In this document: positions 1 through 4,990 of the stretch, in pieces
How positions within the stretch are numbered: the first letter of the stretch is position 1
Layout: each line of letters begins with the position of its first letter
Assembly: GCA_023255965.1 (NCBI GenBank)
Contig: JAGDWE010000002.1
Location: forward strand, 1 to 17,203
Direction: 5' to 3'
DNA length: 17,203 nt
DNA from: Desulfurococcales archaeon
Lineage (GTDB): Archaea; Thermoproteota; Thermoprotei_A; Sulfolobales; NBVN01
The notes under the pieces: model-generated
What the model was told of the DNA's origin: nothing
The model's input: the letters and a program-made list of their open reading frames with translations, nothing else
Database searches by the model: none
Program-made: the position numbers and the translations under genes

Positions 1-2
1 GG

Positions 3-74
3 GCCAACCCCGCCAATGGAGTTAAAAGCACGGTGAATGAGGAAACGCTAACTACCCTGAGAAAAATATTTTAG
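3..74 (+). CDS. Possible C-terminal end of a gene entering from the left edge
   Basis: Frame 3 is open from the window edge to a TAG at 72-74, giving about 23 residues ending TLTTLRKIF. The other two plus frames stop sooner (TAA by about 32, TGA by about 36). The T-rich tract that follows at 81-103 would suit transcription termination of a plus-strand gene. The fragment is too short to recognise a family. It could equally be an open stretch by chance, so the call is weak. Confidence 0.35.
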   Translation, partial: ANPANGVKSTVNEETLTTLRKIF

Positions 75-80
75 GTAGTG

Positions 81-103
81 TTCTTTAGTTTTATTTTTTA
101 TTT
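81..103 (+). terminator. T-rich tract, probable transcription terminator
   Basis: The plus strand reads T-rich (TTTTATTTTTTATTT core), the usual form of crenarchaeal intrinsic termination. It lies just after the open frame ending at 74 and before the convergent Alba gene, so it would stop transcripts coming from the left. Seen in sequence; function inferred. Confidence 0.4.
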
Positions 104-144
104 GTCTTGACATTCAATGGTATTTACAGACTTCGGCATGCTGC

Positions 145-441
145 TTACGGTTTCTTGCTAATTAGTATCTCTATAGTTGATACTCTAGTCTGTCTAGCGT
201 TCTGAGCAGTTACTACCTGACTTCCTATCTTAATGTCCTTAACTACCACTTTATCTGGCAGGAATCTACTCCTAACTATTTCAACAGCATCAACCGCTTT
301 ACTGATAGCCCTACCCCTAGCCTTTATTACTACTTCATCAACGCCTTGATTTAGTAGCGTTAGAGTCGCTAGTACATAGTTCATCACTGGTTTCTTGCCA
401 ACCAATACTACGTTACTTGATATAGGACCTGACTGGGACAT
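145..441 (-). CDS. albA: DNA/RNA-binding protein Alba
   Basis: Alba is an abundant small dimeric chromatin protein of crenarchaea that coats DNA and also binds RNA. The 98-residue product has the near-universal Alba core: VLVGKKPVMNYV (paired lysines at 16-17, K16 being the family's DNA-contact and acetylation site), LLNQGVDEVVIKARGRAISKAVD, and the loop and last strands around GSQVVTAQNARQTRVSTIEI. Length fits the family. An in-frame ATG at 480 would add 13 residues, but the minus-strand TATA box at 496-503 predicts transcript start near 473, downstream of that ATG. The ATG at 441 has a GGAG-type ribosome site before it and gives the standard Alba N terminus (MSQSGPISSN), so 441 is chosen. 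The gene is monocistronic. Identification is very secure. Confidence 0.97.
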   Translation of the reverse strand: MSQSGPISSNVVLVGKKPVMNYVLATLTLLNQGVDEVVIKARGRAISKAVDAVEIVRSRFLPDKVVVKDIKIGSQVVTAQNARQTRVSTIEILISKKP

Positions 442-495
442 ATCGGATACCCTCTCCTTTACTAGTTGTGTTTCACACATGACTTTACGAATGAG

Positions 496-503
496 TTTAT
501 AAA
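496..503 (-). promoter_or_regulatory. TATA box of albA
   Basis: TTTATAAA on the minus strand, preceded by an A-rich BRE-like stretch. A start about 26 nt downstream (near 473) leaves a leader of about 30 nt before the ATG at 441 and rules out the ATG at 480. Confidence 0.7.
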
Positions 504-802
504 TTTTTACCTCAACTATAATGGCTTGTAAGCTCGTACCCTGCGGCGTATTTGATGGTGGTTTGCCTCAGTGAATTAATGTAGGGCCTATAGCTCGAGG
601 GATCCGGTGGAGGAGCTCTAGCCCTCAACCGCCCTCTAAACAAAGCATTTAAATCAGAGTAGATATAGGGAGCATCCGCTATCAAGGACAGGGGGTCGGC
701 ACGTCAGCCATCATGGAGTAGCAGAACTACTAATTACGGATCAAAACATGCTCTCATGGGCATGACGATGAAAATGTTCTCTGTTCTCATTTCATTTAAT
801 AA
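504..802. other. Intergenic region between albA and rpo8, no clear gene
   Basis: No convincing coding frame was found. A GC-rich part at 573-640 can fold into stacked short helices. The plus strand at 676-705 (CATCCGCTATCAAGGACAGG followed by GGGTCGGCAC) resembles the decayed TnpB-element end at 3085-3125, including the shared word GTCGGCAC. A TATA-like ATTTAAAT sits at 647-654 with no obvious gene behind it. A small RNA here cannot be excluded. Confidence 0.4.
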
Positions 803-810
803 TTTATAAA
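803..810 (+). promoter_or_regulatory. TATA box of rpo8
   Basis: TTTATAAA, with a predicted transcript start near 832, which leaves a leader of only about 11 nt to the ATG at 843 or 23 nt to the ATG at 855. Position and sequence are typical for crenarchaea. Confidence 0.65.
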
Positions 811-842
811 TACCTGAAATCAGTGTATTACTGTGATTTAGA

Positions 843-1232
843 ATGGATATCTCAATGGTTCATGGATATGTAGAGTATGAAGGCATAGTAAGGGGCATAG
901 AGAAATCTTTGATACCTCAAGTGTATATAGTAAGTATTGAAAATCCCGATGCTAAGACTTTATTTGATATACATAAGTCATTAATGGTATTTAAATTAAA
1001 TGACTTGGTTAAAGTTACAATATCGAAGGTTAAACCGCAATATAGAGAAGGAGTGGACTTGGTGATGAGCGGGTACGTTATAAGTAAGAAATCCGTTAGT
1101 AAGGAACTATATAAAATATTAATATCCTTGTGGGGATTTCTATTAATCATTGAGACGAAAAATAAGGATCTCTTCAAGTTTTTAAACTATATGGATGAGG
1201 TTTACTTTAAACTTGAGGTATTAAAGCAATGA
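843..1232 (+). CDS. rpo8: DNA-directed RNA polymerase subunit Rpo8 (RpoG, Rpb8 ortholog)
   Basis: This 129-residue protein matches the crenarchaeal/korarchaeal ortholog of eukaryotic Rpb8, a small polymerase subunit missing from most euryarchaea. Visible family features are an N-terminal OB-fold-like stretch (YVEYEGIVRGIEKS), a central LFDIHKSLMVFKLNDLVKVTIS segment, YVISKK, and the C-terminal signature ISLWGFLLIIETK, corresponding to the Rpb8 'SFGGLLMRLEG' region, then MDEVYFKLEV. Length fits (crenarchaeal Rpo8 is about 130). A second in-frame ATG at 855 (MVHGYVEYEG) is also possible; neither start has a strong ribosome site, as expected for a very short leader. It stands alone, convergent with trmI 65 nt away. 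The family is divergent, so the call relies on the C-terminal motif and the length. Confidence 0.8.
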   Translation: MDISMVHGYVEYEGIVRGIEKSLIPQVYIVSIENPDAKTLFDIHKSLMVFKLNDLVKVTISKVKPQYREGVDLVMSGYVISKKSVSKELYKILISLWGFLLIIETKNKDLFKFLNYMDEVYFKLEVLKQ

Positions 1233-1297
1233 ATACCTTGAAATAATGTTGCCGATGCTATGCATCCTATTCCTAATTACCTTAATTGCCGCACTCG

Positions 1298-2020
1298 CTA
1301 CTGAGCCTTGCTTAAAATCCTCATAAACGTTATATATCCTGTGTGGCCTACCATTCTCGTTTTCGGCCTTAAGGCATCCCTCTTAACCTCGTAGTCCCTA
1401 AGCAGTACTTCATAAACTCTCAAATCAATAGCTATCCTTGAGTCAAGCGCGTACGTAATTAACTTCATTACTTGATTAAGTGTAGGGATAAATGCGATGA
1501 CCGGTGACGTAGGTTTTAATGCCTTAGATAATGATTCTAAGGCGTTCCACGGATCAGGAATATCAAGAACCGCTGAATCAGCATCTGAATCCTCTATCTC
1601 ATATCTAATGTCCTTATTCCTGAAGGTTACCCTTCTCTCAAGGCCTAACATCCTTAAATTACTTAATGCAACTTCAATATTCCTCTCATTTATTTCATAT
1701 GCGTAGACATGGCCCTCGTCACCAACATACCTAGCTATAGATGCGGTTAGAAAGCCGCTGCCAACACCGCCTTCAATCACCCTACTTCCAGGACCTACAT
1801 CAAGCAATACTATGATTAATCCTAAATCCTTGGGATATAGTACCTGTGTAACCCTCTTAAAGCCCTTATAAAGGTAATCTAATAGTAAGGGCCTTAGCAA
1901 GAAAGCGCTTGAGCCGGTACTCAATCTAACTTCATCGCCATATCGCTTACCGATCACTTCATCCAGTTCTAAAGTTCCCTTATCGCTGGAGAACCTACCA
2001 GCCCTCCTAACCCTCACCAA
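1298..2020 (-). CDS. trmI: tRNA (adenine-N1)-methyltransferase TrmI (m1A57/58)
   Basis: TrmI uses S-adenosylmethionine to make 1-methyladenosine at tRNA positions 57/58, which stabilises the T-loop at high temperature. The 240-residue protein has the TrmI/Gcd14 layout: a small N-terminal beta domain (about 1-45), the segment LRPLLLDYLYKGFKRVTQVL with YPKDLG, the SAM-binding motif VIEGGVGSGFLT (about 85-96), the acidic end of strand 2 (YAYEINERN), and the motif IV sequence LDIPDPW (the family's D-P-P-like catalytic site). Start choice: TTG at 2020 has GAGGAGAT about 8 nt before it; the adjacent GTG at 2017 is the alternative. An AT-rich TATA-like run lies near 2040-2052. The gene is convergent with rpo8 and probably single. 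Confidence 0.93.
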   Translation of the reverse strand: MVRVRRAGRFSSDKGTLELDEVIGKRYGDEVRLSTGSSAFLLRPLLLDYLYKGFKRVTQVLYPKDLGLIIVLLDVGPGSRVIEGGVGSGFLTASIARYVGDEGHVYAYEINERNIEVALSNLRMLGLERRVTFRNKDIRYEIEDSDADSAVLDIPDPWNALESLSKALKPTSPVIAFIPTLNQVMKLITYALDSRIAIDLRVYEVLLRDYEVKRDALRPKTRMVGHTGYITFMRILSKAQ

Positions 2021-2170
2021 CTTTGATCTCCTCTCATCGATATATATTAGGACGTGAGAACCGTCCTCTAAGGCTCGGCTCTGACATCGCTCCTCACTAC
2101 TCAGTAATACCAGCCCTCCTCACAGCCTAATTAAGGAGTTCCTATACATCTTAAAAACTTAATCTGGGCT

Positions 2171-2206
2171 CCCTCTACCCTGAAGGGCAAGGCCTTCAGT
2201 TGTAAA
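2171..2206 (-). repeat. Decayed TnpB-element right-end-like hairpin, copy A
   Basis: The plus strand reads CCCTCTACCCTGAAGGG (palindrome CCCTGAAGGG at 2178-2187) then CCTTCAGTTGTAA. On the minus strand this gives TTACAACTGAAGG ... CCCTTCAGGG ... AGAGGGAG, the layout of the hairpin at the right end of archaeal IS200/IS605 TnpB elements. It matches copy B at 2301-2336 in the palindrome and the flanking TTCAGYTGTAA. No transposase frame accompanies it. Confidence 0.45.
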
Positions 2207-2300
2207 TATCTCCATTAAGTTATTGAATCTTAATTACTTTAATATTATTGAATTCACTTAACTGCTTTGAGTTTCTCCTACCATATTTTAACTCGTCCTG

Positions 2301-2336
2301 ACCTCCTCCCCGCCCTGAAGGGGCTTTCAGCTGTAA
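2301..2336 (-). repeat. Decayed TnpB-element right-end-like hairpin, copy B
   Basis: The minus strand reads TTACAGCTGAAAGCCC, then the palindrome CCCTTCAGGG (2313-2322), then CGGGGAGGAGGTCAG. From memory of archaeal IS200/IS605 elements, a GC hairpin followed by GGGGAGGAGGTCAG is the typical right end downstream of tnpB. The palindrome is identical to copy A, 135 nt away and in the same orientation. No transposase gene remains next to it. Confidence 0.5.
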
Positions 2337-2470
2337 TCACAGTCGAGGAAGGCAGATAGAAAACATAATTACTTAATTTACCTTAGGAAATAGAAAATAA
2401 TAATTAAAAACGTCATAAGCATTATTAATTTTTTAAAGTATTTAGAAAGCATCTAAAATCGATTACGGCT

Positions 2471-3040
2471 TTATACCTTAAATCCGGCCTGCCTTAACCT
2501 GTTTAGTAGAAGTCGCTCCTCGTCAGGGAATACCCATCTAATCCTATCCTTAATGGCGTTGATGTTCACCTTCAAATCACCCTTCCTTACTATATCCGAT
2601 ATTATATTTAGGTCCTCCAAATCATGTTCCCTGCCAGCGCGGGCCTTAAGGACTATATAGTCCTCCAACGTTATGTGGCGTACCTTAATATCAAGTAGTT
2701 TAAACTCCCTAGACGACTTAATAACTTCATTAGGTATATAGAAATCCAATACATTTTCATGTAACTCTACAACTACTTCGTCACCATTAAACATACAATA
2801 AAGTGCCGGCGTACCCCACCCACTTTGGGATAACTCACACCCTAACCTAGCTGCAATACTCCTAACTAGATCTTCATTACTATACGGGCTAAAGTTAACT
2901 ACGAAGATATCTAAGTCGTCTTCAAATTCATCTAGATTTAGGTAAATCATCAGAACAGTGCTACCTATTATTACGCCATCAACCCCGGACTCTTTAAGCC
3001 TTACTAGAACATCCCTTAAAACTCTCCTGCTGTATGTCAA
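2471..3040 (-). CDS. Small nucleotidyltransferase-fold protein, function unknown
   Basis: The 189-residue protein shows a nucleotidyltransferase (NTase) superfamily core: GVIIGSTVLMIYL (Gly-Ser at 26-27), then EDDLDIFV with an Asp-x-Asp pair at 42/44, the usual metal-binding site. A later LKARAGREHDLEDLNII (about 131-147) is typical of AbiEii-like and related stand-alone NTases, where it closes the C-terminal helical domain. The substrate cannot be told from sequence. There is no small HEPN or MNT partner beside it, so a toxin-antitoxin role is not supported. The start is a TTG at 3040 with GGTGAT just before it; a TATA-like CTTTAAAG at 3062-3069 predicts a nearly leaderless transcript. The promoter directly abuts the decayed TnpB-element end at 3080-3125. 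AT-rich like its surroundings. Confidence 0.65.
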   Translation of the reverse strand: MTYSRRVLRDVLVRLKESGVDGVIIGSTVLMIYLNLDEFEDDLDIFVVNFSPYSNEDLVRSIAARLGCELSQSGWGTPALYCMFNGDEVVVELHENVLDFYIPNEVIKSSREFKLLDIKVRHITLEDYIVLKARAGREHDLEDLNIISDIVRKGDLKVNINAIKDRIRWVFPDEERLLLNRLRQAGFKV

Positions 3041-3079
3041 GTCATCACCACATACAATAGCTTTAAAGATTATTATATG

Positions 3080-3383
3080 TTCACTTCATCATGTGCCGAC
3101 GGCTCCCCACCATGAATGGCGAGAGTTCCTCCATCTCTAGGCTGTAACCAAGTTCGTGATTGCTGGGCTTCTTTTGCTTGGCGGCTCCTTTTAATGCTAT
3201 GAGCTCAGCTCATCCTAGGTCCATGGGAAGAAGGGCTTGTAAGCCGTCCTTGGTGGGCCCTGGGCGCTCGAGGAGGGCTCCCGCAGATGCCCAGGGCCGC
3301 GATGACCCGAGGGCGTAATCAATGAACGTAAAGCTAATCAACGACCGCTCCCAGGTGAGCGGCTTTCGGTGAATGATTAATAA
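3080..3383 (-). pseudogene. Decayed IS200/IS605 TnpB element: 3' coding remnant and right end
   Basis: A minus-strand frame with no start codon is open at 3210-3383 (57 residues). It begins HRKPLTWERSLISFTFIDYA, resembling the TnpB helix 'HRKLSxWSWxxLIxFIxYKA', then runs to the stop with DGLQALLPMDLG, like archaeal TnpB C termini; the DPRxTS and zinc-finger part that should lie between is missing. Downstream (3080-3209, minus strand) is a noncoding tail ending in a hairpin at 3103-3123 (CTCGCCAT, loop TC, ATGGTGGGG) followed by AGCCGTCGGCAC, in the place expected for the element's right end and omega-RNA. The strong stem at 3256-3298 lies within the frame. The GC content is much higher than the neighbours. 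Inference from motif memory; a database search would be decisive. Confidence 0.45.
3256..3298. repeat. Perfect 10-bp inverted repeat, GC-rich stem-loop
   Basis: GGCCCTGGGC at 3256-3265 pairs perfectly with GCCCAGGGCC at 3289-3298 around a 23-nt loop that is itself GC-rich. In an otherwise AT-rich window this indicates a structured RNA or element-derived hairpin. It lies inside the presumed TnpB relic. Confidence 0.6.
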
Positions 3384-3389
3384 TTATAG

Positions 3390-3397
3390 TTTAAAAG
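3390..3397 (+). promoter_or_regulatory. TATA box of the tRNA-Cys gene
   Basis: TTTAAAAG, centred about 28 nt before the first tRNA base at 3422, so transcription should start at or just before the mature 5' end, as usual for crenarchaeal tRNA genes. Confidence 0.6.
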
Positions 3398-3402
3398 CTT
3401 AA

Positions 3403-3418
3403 GTAGAGTATATTCTAC
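3403..3418 (+). promoter_or_regulatory. Palindrome between TATA box and tRNA-Cys start
   Basis: GTAGA at 3403-3407 and TCTAC at 3414-3418 form a perfect inverted repeat around GTATAT, placed between the TATA box and the expected start, where a bound repressor would block transcription. The word AAGTAGAGTATATT (3401-3414) recurs exactly at 10253-10266 before the HTH gene. Operator function is inferred. Confidence 0.35.
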
Positions 3419-3421
3419 GGG

Positions 3422-3514
3422 GCCGGGGTGGCCGAGCGGCCTAAGGCGGCGGGCTGCAGTGGACCGCGCTAGAGACCCGTTTATTCGCGGGTTCGAATCC
3501 CGCCCCCGGCTCCA
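3422..3514 (+). tRNA. tRNA-Cys (GCA) with a 15-nt intron and encoded CCA
   Basis: Acceptor GCCGGGG (3422-3428) pairs with CCCCGGC (3504-3510); the D-arm is GCC...GGC (3431-3447); the anticodon stem GCGGG (3449-3453) pairs with CCCGT (3476-3480, one G-U); the T-arm is GCGGG TTCGAAT CCCGC (3487-3503). The anticodon GCA is at 3456-3458 and the discriminator is T (3511), both as in tRNA-Cys, with CCA encoded at 3512-3514. An intron of 15 nt, about 3460-3474, interrupts the loop after position 37, the canonical archaeal site; removing it gives the loop CUGCAGA. One base of uncertainty remains at the splice site because G occurs at both ends. Thermoproteales commonly have such tRNA introns. Confidence 0.95.
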
Positions 3515-3616
3515 GTCATTCAAAATGTTAAACCAAACCTTCCACTTAACCATCATTTAATGTAATGGAAAAGCTTTAACCGTTCACCAGGGAGTGGTAG
3601 TTTAAGGCATTTTAGG

Positions 3617-3712
3617 TCAATTTAGCTTACTACCCTTGGGCTTCTTACTGTAGGACCTGGGAGTTCTGGTCTCATAGCGACCCATATTAACTGATGTCGC
3701 CGCTTGTCTCAT
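3617..3712 (-). CDS. Possible 31-residue basic peptide, unrecognised
   Basis: A minus-strand frame starting ATG at 3710-3712 encodes a basic peptide containing GRYETRTPRSYSKKPKGSK before a TGA at 3617-3619. GGAGGTGAT, a perfect complement of the archaeal 16S 3' end, overlaps this ATG, which is too close to serve it; the next in-frame ATG (MGRYETRTP) is about 18 nt beyond it. The sequence resembles small ribosomal proteins in composition only. The alternative is noncoding sequence left from the TnpB element that seems to occupy this stretch, since neighbouring frames are also open for short runs. Low confidence that it is translated. Confidence 0.2.
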   Translation of the reverse strand: MRQAATSVNMGRYETRTPRSYSKKPKGSKLN

Positions 3713-3813
3713 CACCTCCTATCTAGCATGCTGACCCGCCCTTCGGGTGCCTGCCTCCCTCAAGCGAATCAACTGCCTCACAGGCTCTTCCCTCGCAACT
3801 GCTCATCGAGTTC

Positions 3814-3854
3814 ATTGTGGGAGCCCCAACGAATTCGTTCATCAAAATTATATG
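3814..3854. repeat. Dispersed 42-nt repeat, copy 1
   Basis: This starts ATTGTGGGAGCCCCAACG, contains the palindrome AACGAATTCGTT, and ends CATCAAAATTATATG. It matches 6821-6862 with one substitution and one missing A, in the same orientation, and both copies lie in gene-free DNA. On the minus strand both copies read TATAAT-like sequence, then ATGAACGAATTCGTTG, as if duplicating the start of a small gene (MNEFV). Confidence 0.8.
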
Positions 3855-4065
3855 CCTTAGCTTTCACATTAAAAGGGCTAGTTGATATCGAGAGACATAA
3901 GCCATTATGAAATGAATCGGTTTCAAGTAAGCAACGTTATCCCAACGGCAGCAAATATGAGTGGGGCTATGAAGGGCGCTATGATTATTTTGAGGAGCAA
4001 TGGATATGAGTCGAGAATTTTGCCATGGATTTTACCTCCATCCAACTACGTTAATTGAGGATGTA

Positions 4066-4983
4066 TCATAAAAATTCCACCCTAGTATCAGGTAAATCCA
4101 AGTTAATTAAAGACGTATCACCAGATAAGTATATTGAACCTTTAATCATTAATAACGTGCCTATTTCTATTTCCGTATATCTAATCCTATGTGTGAGTAA
4201 AGTCGTATTCTGGAAGTTATATATATGATTGGTTGATTTAATAACTTCACAGACGTAGGTAGTTGGTGTAATATATGGGAAGTCTGTATCAACTACCTTT
4301 ACTACTAAGTCATTGTTAGGTATAACCACGTAGTCGGTTAAAATCGGGTTTCTGTCGCATCTAACCAGCCTTAAAGTATATCTATAGCCCTTAAATACAC
4401 CTTGAAGGTTTCTCTTTCTCATAAGGTTAACTAACTTAAGGTCGCTACCCTCAGACACCTCTATGAACTCCTTTAAAGCCTCACCCTCGCTCATAGGCTT
4501 TAAGATACCTTCAAGCCTAAGTCTACGTATTAATTCATAACACCTAACATGGTTGCTGTAGACGACTATATCTATGTCCGAGGAGCTCTCGTTAAAGTAT
4601 CCACCAGCTAATGAGCCGCTAAAACCTGCTAGACAATTACAGCCGCTGATGACTAACTCAAGGAGCTCTACCGATGCTCTAACCAAATTACCCTTTAAGT
4701 TCCTTAACCTATTTATAACGGTTAACGGGTTAATGACCTCAGCTACATCCTTCAACGGAACTATGGGGACCTCCCTGCCTAACTCAGGTAAGTACTTAAT
4801 GTAATGTCTATAATACCTTGAAACAACTTTGAGGGAGTCATTCAATCTCTTAGCTTTAATGCCATCAACGAATCTAGGCAGCGCTACATAGCCATCGTCT
4901 GGGTGGTAACATCCTTTAACAGTCCAAATACTTCCGTCGATATGCCTTATTAAATAGCCCTCTAAGGCCTCACAGTACTTCAT
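4066..4983 (-). CDS. Predicted archaeal nucleotidyltransferase (COG1665-like)
   Basis: The 305-residue protein has a central nucleotidyltransferase motif, GFSGSLAGGYFNESSSDIDIVVY (Gly-Ser at 123-124, catalytic-type Asp-x-Asp at 136/138). An N-terminal segment RHIDGSIWTVKGCYHPDDGYVALPRF (about 13-38) is typical of a poorly characterised archaeal family I recall as COG1665. Substrate and reaction are unknown; the fold transfers a nucleotide to RNA, protein or small molecules. It starts 7 nt after the stop of the upstream TIM-barrel hydrolase gene, with AGGTAAT before its ATG, so the two are almost certainly cotranscribed. A functional link between the pair (processing a common nucleotide or nucleic-acid substrate) is inference. 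There is no similarity to the 189-residue NTase at 2471-3040 beyond the core motif. Confidence 0.75.
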   Translation of the reverse strand: MKYCEALEGYLIRHIDGSIWTVKGCYHPDDGYVALPRFVDGIKAKRLNDSLKVVSRYYRHYIKYLPELGREVPIVPLKDVAEVINPLTVINRLRNLKGNLVRASVELLELVISGCNCLAGFSGSLAGGYFNESSSDIDIVVYSNHVRCYELIRRLRLEGILKPMSEGEALKEFIEVSEGSDLKLVNLMRKRNLQGVFKGYRYTLRLVRCDRNPILTDYVVIPNNDLVVKVVDTDFPYITPTTYVCEVIKSTNHIYNFQNTTLLTHRIRYTEIEIGTLLMIKGSIYLSGDTSLINLDLPDTRVEFL

Positions 4984-4990
4984 GGTTAAA

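Larger units (their letters stand above)
2021..2470. other. 450-nt intergenic region, no gene, two hairpin repeats
   Basis: No convincing coding frame. The trmI promoter lies at the left. At 2171-2206 and 2301-2336 the region carries two related sequences, annotated separately, that look like decayed right ends of IS200/IS605-type elements. The rest, particularly 2345-2460, is strongly AT-rich and featureless. Confidence 0.5.
3515..4065. other. 550-nt gene-poor stretch after tRNA-Cys
   Basis: No convincing gene. The stretch holds a minus-strand mini-frame at 3617-3712, a hairpin ACCCG-CCCTT-CGGGT at 3734-3748, another minus-strand mini-frame at 3723-3842 and the dispersed repeat at 3814-3854. 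On the minus strand the run CGAAGGGCGGGTCAGCATGC (3726-3745) resembles the end of a TnpB element. The part from 3911 to 4065 shows nothing recognisable. Confidence 0.4.

Noticed and set aside
573..625. Possible 5' half of a split tRNA (AGCTC...GAGCT D-arm-like)
   Set aside because: The putative D-loop would be about 16 nt, too long; no matching 3' half with TTCRANNC and complementary acceptor is in the window.
917..1177. Minus-strand frame opposite rpo8
   Set aside because: It is fully inside a recognised gene on the other strand and resembles nothing.
2471..3040. MNT/HEPN or AbiE-type toxin-antitoxin system
   Set aside because: Only the nucleotidyltransferase-like half is present; the neighbours are an IS relic and trmI, with no HEPN or AbiEi partner.
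3180..3360. GC-rich block considered as SRP RNA or RNase P RNA
   Set aside because: None of the universally conserved sequences (SRP helix 8 GNAR loop with asymmetric loop; RNase P GAAAGUCC/ACAGAA regions) can be found on either strand; an IS relic explains it better.
3422..3514. tRNA-Ser or tRNA-Leu with a long variable arm
   Set aside because: The extra bases sit in the anticodon loop as an intron, the variable region is 6 nt, and GCA with discriminator T points to cysteine.
3704..3910. Plus-strand 68-residue open frame
   Set aside because: It has no ribosome site, odd composition (Ser/Pro/Leu-rich), spans the dispersed repeat and looks like the shadow of minus-strand relic sequence.
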